Counted from the stretch's first letter, positions 44,014 to 53,057 are shown. The stretch: 64,000 bases of DNA from Amphibacillus cookii (GCF_016908375.1 NZ_JAFBDS010000004.1:1-64000); one strand, 5' to 3'. Program-made: numbers and translations. The notes: generated from the letters alone by a model not told the origin.

Positions 44014-45297
44014 CTAGCCGAATAAACTCATGATAGGTTGAATGATCCATTCAAATAACAAGCCAGCTGTTACCGTATCCACATCGGTTGCCGTCGTATT
44101 AACAAAACCTAGGCCGTTAAAGCTTGGCACAAGTAATGCGGGTAGCAACGTGATGAAAAAGCCATGCGCAATGCCACCAATTAGGACACCTCGTCGGCCA
44201 CCTACTGCGTTCATAAAAATACCTGCAGTCCCACCAGCAAAGAAATTTGTCAACATACCAGGTAAAATCATCGCTAGTCCAAACCAAGGCAGAACAAACA
44301 TGGCAATGACAGTTCCAATGGTTGTCGTAATAAAACCAGCCGTTACAGCGTTTGGTGCATATGGAAATAGTACCGGACAGTCTAAAGCAGGTTTGGCATC
44401 AGGAACCACCTTAAGCGCAATACCTCTGAAAGCAGGTACAATCTCTCCCAATAACAGACGAACACCAGAAAGTAACACATAGACACCGACAACGAATTGA
44501 ACAGCCTGCAAGAAAGCATACACGATATAATTAACATCACCAGACAATACCGTACCAAACTCTGATCCGGCGAATACGGCTGTGATGACATATAAAGGCA
44601 CCATGACAATCGCAACGGAAAGATACGTATCAGATAAGAAGCCCAATCCTTTTGGGAACTTAATGTTCTCTGTTGAATCTGAATTCTTACCAACTACTTT
44701 GGCTATACCTGCCGCAAACAAATAACCAATCGTACAAAAATGGCCTAATGCAATATCATCACTACCAGTTATTTTTTTGACGATTGGCTGTGCGATTGCA
44801 GGCATTGCTACTGCGAAGATACCACCCACAAGTCCACCAACTAGAATAAGTCCTATTCCGTTAAAACCGGCCGCACTTCCAAAAACAGTTGTGATGGTCG
44901 CCATCCATAACAGGGCTTGTCCTGTTAAGAAAATATACTTCCATTTAGTCAGCCTCGCCAACAAAATATTAAAAATAAAGATAGCTAGGAAGGTCAAGGC
45001 AATTTGATTAGCTAGCCCTAACTCATTCATTGCCTGGCCATTAATCGCCTCAATAGAAGGGACAATCCCCTCCATGCCGAAGCCTTCAGAGAATATCTCT
45101 CCAAAATAAAGCAACGAACCTACGATAATGGATGATCCAGCCGATAACACGAGAAAACCAAGCATTGTTTTAAAGCTACCAGACAACACCTCACCAAAAG
45201 GCTTTCTTTGCAATAAAAGTCCCGCAAAAGCAATTAATGCAATCGTGATTGAAGCCTGCGTCAAGATACTATTAATAATAAAATCAATAAATCCCAT
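44014..45297 (-). CDS. PTS EIIC, ascorbate (UlaA/SgaT) family
   Basis: A 427-residue integral membrane protein with about eleven helices, matching the UlaA/SgaT family (FIINSILTQASITIALIAFA start; ALGHFCTIGYLFAAG; FFAGGTAGIFMNAVGGRRG). Members carry L-ascorbate or uncharacterised sugars and sugar acids, phosphorylating them on entry. It works with the IIB (45314) and IIA (46607) genes. The downstream kinase and aldolase, instead of the ula lactonase, decarboxylase and epimerases, argue for a substrate other than ascorbate. Confidence 0.9.
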   Translation of the reverse strand: MGFIDFIINSILTQASITIALIAFAGLLLQRKPFGEVLSGSFKTMLGFLVLSAGSSIIVGSLLYFGEIFSEGFGMEGIVPSIEAINGQAMNELGLANQIALTFLAIFIFNILLARLTKWKYIFLTGQALLWMATITTVFGSAAGFNGIGLILVGGLVGGIFAVAMPAIAQPIVKKITGSDDIALGHFCTIGYLFAAGIAKVVGKNSDSTENIKFPKGLGFLSDTYLSVAIVMVPLYVITAVFAGSEFGTVLSGDVNYIVYAFLQAVQFVVGVYVLLSGVRLLLGEIVPAFRGIALKVVPDAKPALDCPVLFPYAPNAVTAGFITTTIGTVIAMFVLPWFGLAMILPGMLTNFFAGGTAGIFMNAVGGRRGVLIGGIAHGFFITLLPALLVPSFNGLGFVNTTATDVDTVTAGLLFEWIIQPIMSLFG

Positions 45298-45313
45298 TCC
45301 ACTACCTCCTTAT

Positions 45314-45604
45314 TTATAATGCGCCTTTAGCTTTTAAAACCGGGACGAGCTTTTCCTCAATCTCCTTTTTATCAACTAAACGTTCTAGGAAGATCAGATC
45401 CATTGGTAAATCGTACCGTTGAAATTGCGACTCAAAATTTTTCCCTGAAATAATAATGTCTGCTCTCGTGCCAGCTGCTGACGAAATATCTGAATGATCC
45501 AAATCTGCTTTTACCCCGATGTCTTGCAGGACGCTTTCCACGCTCATCTGACAGGCAAAGCTGCTTCCTAGACCAGCTCCACATACGACTAATATTTTCA
45601 ACAC
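45314..45604 (-). CDS. PTS EIIB, ascorbate/lactose-like family
   Basis: A 96-residue cytosolic phosphocarrier with the active Cys in the P-loop-like VVCGAGLGSSFA at residue 8. It passes phosphate from the IIA protein to the sugar in IIC. It begins 5 bp after the kinase stop and lies 16 bp before the IIC gene. Confidence 0.92.
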   Translation of the reverse strand: MLKILVVCGAGLGSSFACQMSVESVLQDIGVKADLDHSDISSAAGTRADIIISGKNFESQFQRYDLPMDLIFLERLVDKKEIEEKLVPVLKAKGAL

Positions 45605-45608
45605 GTGC

Positions 45609-46610
45609 TCACCTCCCTTCTATGATCACCTTATGGTTATACTCAGCTACTTCAACCGTCTGCGGATGAAGGGTGTTTAGTGAGCCCTTTAAATCCTGAT
45701 AGGCTGTCGCTGTAACTTGATCATTTGTCACACCAATCATTTGACCAAATTGCCCTTTCATCATACACTGGACGGCTTTTGTCCCCATCTTGACTGCTAA
45801 AGATGCATCCCTAAAGGATGGTCGACCAGCTCGGATATAAAAGCCAGCGATTGTTTTTCTCACCCTAATACCAGTCGCTTCTTCTATTGCATTGGCAATA
45901 TCGAAGGATACACCTTGTTGACCCGCTTTATAGTTCTTGTTCTCATAAGCAGATTCTGAGCAAACGATAATTAAGGATTTTTGATTGGCTAGCTTTTGCT
46001 TCACGACACGCGTTATGTCACTCAATTTCGTTGAGTATTCCGGGATAATGGCTAAATCTGCAGCTCCGGCGATGGTGCTTTCTAGCGCTAAATTACCTGA
46101 TGCCCCTCCCAATACCTCGACTAAAAAAATTCTGCCTGGCATGTTAGCTGCGGTATCATGAAAGCCATATAATAGATCAAGCAATTTGTTAAGCGCGGTA
46201 TCATAGCCAATGCTATGATCGCTACCTATAACATCGTTATCGACTGTCATCGGGATAAACAGTGTATCCATCCCTTCTTCGTGTAAGCGCTGGGCTGCTT
46301 TTTGCGAACCATTGCCGCCACATACAATTAAACATGAAAAGTCGGCCGACTTGAGCTTATCCTTGAGCTTATTTCTTCCTTCTGATGTATAAGGGAGATC
46401 ACTTCTGCCCGTTTGTACATAGTGCACGCCACCAAGTGTTTGATGGTGAATAACCGCTTCGGTAAGCAAAATCGGCTCGCCTGTCAGAATGCCTTGATAG
46501 CCACCATTAAAGCCATACAGGTTAATGTCCGGATGCTCGGCGATGATATTGATAGCAGCATTTACACCTGCTCCATCCCCTCCACTTGTAATCAAAGCAA
46601 CCTTTTTCAT
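45609..46610 (-). CDS. Divergent 6-phosphofructokinase-family sugar-phosphate kinase
   Basis: A 333-residue PfkA-family protein: SGGDGAGVNA (9-18), GGNGS (98-102), TVDND (122-126, catalytic Asp124), IGSDHSIGYDTA, and FYIRAGRPSFRDA. Compared with E. coli PfkA, the Mg-binding Asp of GGDGS is Asn100, the MGR motif Arg is Gly (EVLGGASGNLAL), and HIQRGG is FYIRAG. So the fold is clear but the substrate or metal use may differ. It sits between PTS IIA and IIB genes, overlapping IIA by 4 bp, and should phosphorylate the PTS product at C1 to feed the aldolase. Confidence 0.85.
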   Translation of the reverse strand: MKKVALITSGGDGAGVNAAINIIAEHPDINLYGFNGGYQGILTGEPILLTEAVIHHQTLGGVHYVQTGRSDLPYTSEGRNKLKDKLKSADFSCLIVCGGNGSQKAAQRLHEEGMDTLFIPMTVDNDVIGSDHSIGYDTALNKLLDLLYGFHDTAANMPGRIFLVEVLGGASGNLALESTIAGAADLAIIPEYSTKLSDITRVVKQKLANQKSLIIVCSESAYENKNYKAGQQGVSFDIANAIEEATGIRVRKTIAGFYIRAGRPSFRDASLAVKMGTKAVQCMMKGQFGQMIGVTNDQVTATAYQDLKGSLNTLHPQTVEVAEYNHKVIIEGR

Positions 46611-47050
46611 GGCTGTTCCTCCTTTATTAAATGATTTAGATCAGATAGTGAATTTATTTGCGAAATTTGATCAATAAGCCCTTTTTCAACAATTTTGACG
46701 ATTATTTTAATAATATTGAGATGCTTTTCGCTATCAGTAGCAGAGAAACTGATCATCACCTTGACTGGCTCTTGCGTATCTTTAAAAAGGACTGGTGTCT
46801 TTAGCGTTATTAGGCTCAGACCTACTTTTAATGCCCCATTCTCTGGACGTGTATGGGGAATAGCTATGCCTGGAGATAACACGATATATGGACCATACTC
46901 GTTTACATTGTTAACAACCTCTGCTGCATAATGCTCATTGACACATCCATTCTTCTTCAGCAATGCCACACCTTTGTATATGGCGTCCTCCCAATCTGTC
47001 GCTTCCACATTAAATGCAACATTTTCTTCGGTAAAATAGATTTCTTTCAT
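46607..47050 (-). CDS. PTS EIIA, mannitol/fructose/ascorbate class
   Basis: A 147-residue PTS_EIIA_2 domain protein. The phosphorylated His is in GIAIPHTRPENG. It takes phosphate from HPr and gives it to the IIB protein. It overlaps the regulator gene by 4 bp and the kinase gene by 4 bp, confirming one operon. Confidence 0.92.
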   Translation of the reverse strand: MKEIYFTEENVAFNVEATDWEDAIYKGVALLKKNGCVNEHYAAEVVNNVNEYGPYIVLSPGIAIPHTRPENGALKVGLSLITLKTPVLFKDTQEPVKVMISFSATDSEKHLNIIKIIVKIVEKGLIDQISQINSLSDLNHLIKEEQP

Positions 47051-48996
47051 AAACTCTTCTCCTTATACTTACTTAGATTTCTTATGAAATCATCATAGGA
47101 ATACGTTGCTATCAATTTTGTAATCCCCAACTCTTCTATTAAAAAGAGATACAATTGTCTAAATAATGTCTCCCAGGTTTTCTGTTGCTGTTTAGGTACA
47201 CTTAAAACAATAACAACTTGAACTTTTTCTCGATCCCATCTGATTGGCTTCGCTAATACACACACCGCAATACTAGACTCGTCCATACCGTTATCAAGAG
47301 GGTGAGGAATAGCGAGCAGGTTGCCAAGCTCTGTTGAAGCCATCGTTTCTCGCTCGTAGATTGATTGCTTGGTATACGAATCGATGTAGCCTTTGTCCAC
47401 CATTAGATTTGTTAAATAATGCAAGACTTCGGCTTTTGACGACAGCTGCACATCCTTTTTGAATAAGTCCTTTTTAAAAATGTCGTGAAAATGAATGATG
47501 TCAGGGTCATCCTTACCCCGAAATATACTTTGCTTGAGTGCTCTTAGATCCTGAGAGTTCAACACAGGGCTAACCGTGAAAATTTTATCGGATTCGATTG
47601 CGATAGGTACCGTCGTTACAATCAGATCTACCTGATCAATAAGGTCTTCATGAAATTCGGTAAGGCTTATCGTCTCTACCACACTCACCTGGTCCCCGTA
47701 ATGATTTAAAAGCTTCTCTCTAATCAAAGAAGCCGTGGCTGCTCCTGATCCACATACGATGATGATCTTTTTTACATCCTGCTTGTTTAATCCCTTCTTC
47801 TCTAGAGCAACACCAAAATGAATGGCTAAAAACCCTATTTCATTTTCATCAACATTTAAACTCGTTAGCTCGCGAATTCTGTTACTCGCGATAGCTGCAA
47901 GTTGAAAAGCCAATGGATAATTGTTTTTAATACTGCTTAAGATGTCATTCCGACTGTTCATTTGGTATTCAATCCGCTTTAGTGCCACACTAAGGTGGAC
48001 AATCAGGCCATCGATCAGTTTTTGATCATCATACAAATGAAGCGACGTCTTTTTTTCTATTTCAACAAAAACATCATTAACCATGCCTGCTATTTTATTG
48101 TATTCTTCTTTCACAATATCCTTCATGTGGAGCCTGCTACTAGCAAGAAGGTGCTGCGTCAGATAGAAAATCTCACTTTCAATATTAATCTCCAACTCTT
48201 CCTTTATGTCATTAACCATTTCGCGAGCAACCATATATTCTTTTGTCTTGATCAAATGCTCAGTGACATGTACATGATAGTCTGACAATCTATTTTTCAT
48301 CGCTCGTCTTATGGTAATTTCAATGTGAATAATTAAGTTTTCTAAGGCAACATCCGTCAATTGCAACTGATGACGCAAAAGAATGCGTAGCGTCAAGTCC
48401 TTGAGCCGTTTTATTTCATTATCAGGAAAGATGTCATTATAAACGCCAATACTTTGATGATTGAAAAGATATTGGGAAATACAGAACCTGATTTTCTCTT
48501 CACTACCCGTTACTTTAATGCCTGTTAATCGATCCGTGACGAGTACTAAGCCATATGCTGCTATTTTTGCTTTAATTGACGTTAAGTAGCTTTTCAAAGC
48601 CGAGAGACTAATAAACAGCTCTTCCGCCAATGCCTCCTGATAAACACTTGTCTCTGTTAAACAATTCATCAGTATTTTCTTTATAATCTGTTCCTCTATC
48701 TCATTTTCAGATCTGACTCCTGTCATAACCTTGTGGCTTTTGATTAGTGATAAATGACGACTGTATAATTGGTGAAAAGCATCCCCCTCCCGTATCTCCA
48801 ACTCATAACCCTTTCCTCTGTAAGCTATGATTTCTGCGCCATATTTGGAGATCGTTGCATTTAACTTTTTAACATCGTTTCTAATTGTCCTTGGTGTCAC
48901 ACCTAACAACAGGGAGAGGCTTTCTCCCGTCTGCAACGTCTTACTGTTTCGTAACAAATGAAGAATTTCTACTTCTCTTCTCGCTAGTAGTTCCAT
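47047..48996 (-). CDS. PRD-containing transcriptional activator (MtlR/UlaR-like)
   Basis: A 649-residue regulator: N-terminal helix-turn-helix (EILHLLRNSKTL; LLLGVTPRTIRNDVKKLNAT), a second Mga-like helix-turn-helix, two PTS regulation domains (~170-400), an EIIB-like domain (IIIVCGSGAATASLI, ~415) and an EIIA-like domain with AIPHPLDNG (~565). It is a DNA-binding activator controlled by PTS phosphorylation, not an RNA-binding LicT. It is the first gene of the operon that it probably activates. Confidence 0.93.
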   Translation of the reverse strand: MELLARREVEILHLLRNSKTLQTGESLSLLLGVTPRTIRNDVKKLNATISKYGAEIIAYRGKGYELEIREGDAFHQLYSRHLSLIKSHKVMTGVRSENEIEEQIIKKILMNCLTETSVYQEALAEELFISLSALKSYLTSIKAKIAAYGLVLVTDRLTGIKVTGSEEKIRFCISQYLFNHQSIGVYNDIFPDNEIKRLKDLTLRILLRHQLQLTDVALENLIIHIEITIRRAMKNRLSDYHVHVTEHLIKTKEYMVAREMVNDIKEELEINIESEIFYLTQHLLASSRLHMKDIVKEEYNKIAGMVNDVFVEIEKKTSLHLYDDQKLIDGLIVHLSVALKRIEYQMNSRNDILSSIKNNYPLAFQLAAIASNRIRELTSLNVDENEIGFLAIHFGVALEKKGLNKQDVKKIIIVCGSGAATASLIREKLLNHYGDQVSVVETISLTEFHEDLIDQVDLIVTTVPIAIESDKIFTVSPVLNSQDLRALKQSIFRGKDDPDIIHFHDIFKKDLFKKDVQLSSKAEVLHYLTNLMVDKGYIDSYTKQSIYERETMASTELGNLLAIPHPLDNGMDESSIAVCVLAKPIRWDREKVQVVIVLSVPKQQQKTWETLFRQLYLFLIEELGITKLIATYSYDDFIRNLSKYKEKSL

Positions 48997-49021
48997 TTTT
49001 CATTTGCTCCTTTCTATTTAT

Positions 49022-49050
49022 AGTATAAGAAAGCACTTACATTTTATTAA
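49022..49050 (-). promoter_or_regulatory. Promoter with cre-like spacer before the PRD/PTS operon
   Basis: On the minus strand TTAATA (49045-49050), 17 bases, TATACT (49022-49027). The spacer contains ATGTAAGTGCTTTCTT, a cre-like sequence with two mismatches, suggesting catabolite repression. Confidence 0.45.
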
Positions 49051-49160
49051 GTTGGATTTTTTCCTATGAAGCGGAAACCCTATCACAACTAATTATACGC
49101 TAATTAGCAGGTACCACGATAACCTTGTTAAGAGATAATCACTGTTAACAAATGGCATTA

Positions 49161-49213
49161 TGCATAAAACGAACCTGCAATCAGTGGAGTTTTACGAACG
49201 ATTATCTGTGATC
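49161..49213 (+). repeat. Structured intergenic repeat, copy C (short form)
   Basis: GCATAAAACGAACCTGCAAT, CAGTGG, then TTTTACGAACGATTATCTGT and GATCA. It equals the two ends of the long copies joined together, like copy A. It lies ~60 bp before the TPP riboswitch. Confidence 0.75.
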
Positions 49214-49274
49214 ATCCTTTACAAGTCAGGAAAATTCCTTTACCATAGTCACCATAAAACAATAGCGAGAATTG

Positions 49275-49430
49275 CACTAGGGGTGCCATACAAGATGGCT
49301 GAGAGGAACAATTATTGTTCTAACCCTTTGGACCTGATCTAGATCATACTAGCGTGGGGAAGGGCAGTCGAACAGATATATAAATGAGAGGATAAATTCG
49401 ACTGCATTCCCACGGGAGTGCAGTTTTTTC
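49275..49430 (+). promoter_or_regulatory. TPP riboswitch with terminator expression platform
   Basis: The THI-box signature is clear: CACTAGGGGTGCC, GATGGCTGAGAG, ACCCTTTGGACCTGATCTAG and TAGCGTGGGGAAGG. The platform has a terminator (CTGCATTCC/GGAGTGCAG then TTTTTT, 49402-49429). The alternative stem GCAGTCGAA/TTCGACTGC disrupts it. Binding of thiamine pyrophosphate should turn the downstream gene off. Confidence 0.96.
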
Positions 49431-49451
49431 GCATTTAAGGAGGCAATAGTT

Positions 49452-50048
49452 ATGACCAAGTTTATTTGTGGAAGTAACCGGATCGCAGGGTGTAGCTTTT
49501 CAATCCATCCCATGCGTGATGACTTTATTGAGATTATTATGCGTGCACTAAAAAATGTCGATACCTCGAAGGTTTGGATGCAGACTGATGATGTGACCAC
49601 CTTAGTGAGGGGGAGAATTCCACATGTTTTCGATGTGACTAAGGCGATTTTTCTCCATGCTGCTAAAACCGGGGCCCACGTCGCATTTGAAGCCACCTAC
49701 TCAATCGGCTGTCCTGGCGATACGGCTGGTGATGTCTATATGGCCGAAGATGACAATGCGCTGAACAAGAAAAACGTTGACACCATTAAACAAAAAGCAG
49801 CGACTAAATTCGCGTTGTACCCATTAGGCGGTGGTGATTACATGGATCAGATCTATGCACAAATTGAAGCGATGAAACAACATGGCGTTGAGGTTAGCGG
49901 GACCCATTATGCGACTCGGCTAGACGGCGAAGTTGTTAATATCTTTAACGGCTTAGAGAAAGTATTTATTGATATGGAGGAAAGCGGGTCGTCACATACC
50001 GTGATGACAGTGTCAATATCGGCAAATAGCCCTTCAGTAAAAAGCTAG
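49452..50048 (+). CDS. ykoF: YkoF-like thiamine/HMP-binding protein
   Basis: A 198-residue protein made of two similar ~95-residue halves (GCSFSIHPMRDDFIEIIMRA; TKFALYPLGGGDYMDQIYAQ), the tandem ferredoxin-like fold of YkoF, which binds thiamine or its pyrimidine precursor. The TPP riboswitch directly upstream supports the thiamine link. In Bacillus subtilis ykoF is followed by the ykoEDC transporter genes; here none follows, only remnants. Start ATG 49452 has AAGGAGG upstream. Confidence 0.92.
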   Translation: MTKFICGSNRIAGCSFSIHPMRDDFIEIIMRALKNVDTSKVWMQTDDVTTLVRGRIPHVFDVTKAIFLHAAKTGAHVAFEATYSIGCPGDTAGDVYMAEDDNALNKKNVDTIKQKAATKFALYPLGGGDYMDQIYAQIEAMKQHGVEVSGTHYATRLDGEVVNIFNGLEKVFIDMEESGSSHTVMTVSISANSPSVKS

Positions 50049-50049
50049 A

Positions 50050-50277
50050 CTAAAACAAACCTTCAATATAGTGACTTATTTTATTGAAAGCTCCACAAAT
50101 GAAAATTTTGTCATTATTCAGGAATCTACAAAAAATCATTTATTGGATCGTCATAAAGAAACACCGATCCAAAATCTAGTAGGATGGATCGAAGTTACCT
50201 CGATTGGAGTTTTCATGATCATAGCTGTCTTAAGTCGTTTAGGGTTATGCTTCCTAAGAAAAAAACGTCATATTTAA
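50050..50277 (+). pseudogene. Chimeric remnant of a duplicated srtB/hydrolase pair
   Basis: 50050-50073 matches the start of the structured repeat. 50074-50205 matches srtB codons ~25-67 (YFIESSTN...LVGWIEVTS). 50206-50277 matches the C-terminal anchor of the hydrolase at 41078..42469 (MIIAVLSRLGLCFLRKKRHI). About 2 kb between these points has been deleted, fusing the two in one frame of 68 codons. It has no enzyme domain and is almost certainly non-functional. Confidence 0.88.
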
Positions 50278-50288
50278 AAAATCAACAC

Positions 50289-50325
50289 AGTAAGTATCTG
50301 CCTTGTGACGAAGCAGATACTTACT
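50289..50325. terminator. Copied hairpin after the chimeric remnant
   Basis: A 13-bp stem (AGTAAGTATCTGC with GCAGATACTTACT), the same as after the hydrolase gene at 42479-42519, with similar flanking sequence. Confidence 0.55.
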
Positions 50326-50378
50326 ATAAAAATAATGATGTTATTTTGGAAATGACTTATTAATCTAAAGATAGATCC

Positions 50379-50412
50379 AGTAAGCCACTAGCTAAAGAGG
50401 CTTACTCTTTTT
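50379..50412 (+). terminator. Rho-independent terminator
   Basis: An 8-bp stem (AGTAAGCC with GGCTTACT) followed by CTTTTTT. Confidence 0.75.
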
Positions 50413-50447
50413 TAATCCAATAATTCTATAAATTTAGAACAAAACGT

Positions 50448-50476
50448 TTTACTTTTATAGAATATCATAGTATTAT
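50448..50476 (+). promoter_or_regulatory. Promoter of the ArsR-type regulator gene
   Basis: TTTACT (50448-50453), 17 bases, TATTAT (50471-50476), ~30 bp before the GTG start at 50506. Confidence 0.5.
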
Positions 50477-50505
50477 AAAACAAATTAAAGGGATGAGGTG
50501 GTCAC

Positions 50506-51549
50506 GTGGACATTCTTCAATTAACCAGTAAGAAAAGAGAAACCTACAATGTGGAACTCAACTATTCAACGCTATGGGAGTGTGCTTTAGGCATTGCCGC
50601 CATTACAAATACTAAGCTAATTAAAACACTCGATCAACCAAGCTCGTATTGGCAACAGCTAAAGCAATCCATGACAACAGCATTACAAGCAGAACTAAAG
50701 TTCGTCGAAGAAAATAACACATGGAAAGCTCTGCTCCAATTACTCCATTGCAAAACATTTACGAGCTTGTCTGAATTTATTACATACATTGAAGATCTTG
50801 AGGCATACAACATGCGCTTTGAATGTCTCCCCTTTATAGGTGATCAATATGAAACATATCGAGTAGGTAGTGCAAAGGGTGATGAGCATTCAACCGAACA
50901 GTTCATACAGCTAACAGAGGGCAATCCGTTCTTTCCGCAATACATCAGATTTATAAGTCAAGTTGACCTATCGTTATTAAAGAAACATCTCATCATTGTT
51001 ATGCGAAAGTGGTACGAAGAAATTATAGTAAAAAAACTTGAGGAAACAGAGAGCATTTTAAAAAATGATTATCAGGCAAAAGAAAGGATGAAGAAAAAAT
51101 TAACACCAGAAGAATTGGTCCAGTGGGCTACTGGTGGCATTGCCTATCTACCCGAGCCTAGTGTGCATACTGTATTGTTAATCCCACAATTTATCTATCG
51201 CCCTTGGACTATTGAAGCAGACATTGAGGGAATAAAGGTTTTCTACTATCCTGTTTCAAATGAAAGCATCTCTCCCGATGATAAATACACGCCGAATCAT
51301 TTCTTAGTATTGAAACACAAAGCGTTAGGGGATGAGGTACGACTCAAGATTACTAAACTGCTATCAGAGAAAAACCGGACATTACAGGATATCACTGAAC
51401 AACTTGATGTTGGAAAGTCTACTATTCATCATCATCTAAAAATACTAAGAGCAGCTAAATTAGTCGAGATTATCGATTCAAAATATGTACTAAAAAGGGA
51501 TGCACTTGAACTTTTATATAAAGAATTAGCATTCTATCTGGACAGATAA
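50506..51549 (+). CDS. ArsR-type (winged-helix) transcriptional regulator
   Basis: A 347-residue protein. The last ~85 residues form an ArsR-like winged helix (LGDEVRLKITKLLSEKNRTL, then IHHHLKILRAAKLVEI). The first ~260 residues are a large effector domain seen in Bacillus regulators placed beside MFS transporters. GTG start with a GGGATGAGGTGG ribosome site. It precedes an MFS transporter gene and probably controls it. A fragment of its 3' end is copied at 42533-42712. Confidence 0.82.
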   Translation: MDILQLTSKKRETYNVELNYSTLWECALGIAAITNTKLIKTLDQPSSYWQQLKQSMTTALQAELKFVEENNTWKALLQLLHCKTFTSLSEFITYIEDLEAYNMRFECLPFIGDQYETYRVGSAKGDEHSTEQFIQLTEGNPFFPQYIRFISQVDLSLLKKHLIIVMRKWYEEIIVKKLEETESILKNDYQAKERMKKKLTPEELVQWATGGIAYLPEPSVHTVLLIPQFIYRPWTIEADIEGIKVFYYPVSNESISPDDKYTPNHFLVLKHKALGDEVRLKITKLLSEKNRTLQDITEQLDVGKSTIHHHLKILRAAKLVEIIDSKYVLKRDALELLYKELAFYLDR

Positions 51550-51649
51550 AACGAACCCGGACATTAGCGTCCGTTATCATTCACCTCAACCGGGTTGCTC
51601 TCCTCTCTATTTTTGGGGAGGTGTTTTACGGCCGGTTATCTGTGATAAA
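51547..51649 (+). repeat. Structured intergenic repeat, copy D
   Basis: AAAACGAACCCGGACATTAG, CGTCCGTTATCATTCACCTC, then GGGGAGGTGTTTTACGGCCG and GTTATCTGTGATAAAG. The CACCTC and GAGGTG segments can pair. The end of the repeat merges with the ribosome site of the MFS gene. Confidence 0.82.
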
Positions 51650-51662
51650 GGAGGGATTAAAG

Positions 51663-52889
51663 ATGACATCCATATTGAGAAACAAGTCCTTTGTCTCTAT
51701 ATTCATTGGAAACGGCATTTCCGAATTAGGTGGCGCATTTGGAACCTTCTGCAATTCTGTTTTAATTTATCAATTAACAGGTTCTACAATGGCCTTGGGG
51801 AGTATGTGGTTATTATACTTTATACCCTCGTTGATTCTCCAATTATTCATCGGCCCTTTTATCGATCGCTGGAGCCGAAAGTGGGTGATGATCTTTTCTC
51901 AGTGGACGAGGGGCATTATTTTCCTAATTCCTCTGTTTTCTTTATTGACGGAGTCACTTTCACCTTGGCATATCTATATGGTACAAATGGTGGTGGGGTT
52001 AATTACACCACTATATGTCCCAGCCAATCATGCCTTAACCCCAGCCATTGTCTCTAAGGAGCATTTAGAAACGGCAAATGCCTACATAGATGGAACGGTA
52101 AAATTAATGTCATTTGTAGCTCCCCTTCTTGCTGGAATCGTCGTTGAATCTACTGGTGTAACACCCACCCTTATTTTAGTCAGCATCTTACTCATGCTAA
52201 GTGGTTTTGCATTGCTATTTATTCACGAGTCTAGGGAAATTCAGCAGGTTAGAAAACCATGGTTAAAAGAATTTGGGACAGGGATCGCTTATTTCTTTAC
52301 AAAACCCGTTATTGTTTGGCTAGGTGTTTTTTTAAGTATTGTTCAGTTCGGTGTAGGTGTCACGATGGTGACCACACTTCCTTATATTACAGAGGTATTA
52401 AATGGAAGCTATGCGCAGTATGGTTATTTTATGGCAGGTTTCCCTATCGGGTACATTATAGGAGCCATGCTCGTTGGAAAAATACACTATCAAAGTCGCA
52501 GACGATTAATGCTAGGCTCATTATTTATCGGTGGATTAACTTTTATTGCCCTTTTCTTTAATACAAGTATTGCATTCGGTATGACAACAGAGGTATTGGG
52601 TGGAATCGTTATGGCTATTTTCAGCGTTCATAATACAACACTCTGCCAAAAAAGCATTCCACATCATCTCATGGGGAAAATTTTCTCCGTAAGGCTATTA
52701 ATTATCAGGGGTAGTATGCCTTTAGGCGTCCTAGCTGGTGGGGCTTTGAGTAATGTCTGGGGTGTTCGACCATTGTATTTAATGATAGGGTCTATTATTT
52801 GTACGATTTCGTTATTAGGTATGGCTCTGCCGTATTTTAAGTTTATTGATACATCTAAAATTGAAAAGGATGATAATTTATCGGCGTAG
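51663..52889 (+). CDS. MFS transporter (macrolide/drug efflux type)
   Basis: A 408-residue membrane protein from ATG 51663 (AAAGGAGGG upstream); an upstream start inside the repeat is unlikely. Twelve hydrophobic helices, the conserved loop FIDRWSRKWVM after helix 2 and the mid-protein loop fit the MFS_3/EntS-like efflux group. It likely exports a toxic compound. It is transcribed with the ArsR-type regulator or with a transcript crossing the repeat. Confidence 0.88.
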   Translation: MTSILRNKSFVSIFIGNGISELGGAFGTFCNSVLIYQLTGSTMALGSMWLLYFIPSLILQLFIGPFIDRWSRKWVMIFSQWTRGIIFLIPLFSLLTESLSPWHIYMVQMVVGLITPLYVPANHALTPAIVSKEHLETANAYIDGTVKLMSFVAPLLAGIVVESTGVTPTLILVSILLMLSGFALLFIHESREIQQVRKPWLKEFGTGIAYFFTKPVIVWLGVFLSIVQFGVGVTMVTTLPYITEVLNGSYAQYGYFMAGFPIGYIIGAMLVGKIHYQSRRRLMLGSLFIGGLTFIALFFNTSIAFGMTTEVLGGIVMAIFSVHNTTLCQKSIPHHLMGKIFSVRLLIIRGSMPLGVLAGGALSNVWGVRPLYLMIGSIICTISLLGMALPYFKFIDTSKIEKDDNLSA

Positions 52890-53057
52890 ATGGTTAGTGA
52901 GGAGCTTCAATGTAATACTGTTCAAAAATAGCTAATAAGATATTCACTTTTCCGACTCTCATTATCCTGTAATTTTTTAGGCAGCACACTCACAAATGAC
53001 CATGTGAATGTCTTTAAACTTTCATTTGATTATATTCTAAGAACAAATTACAATACA

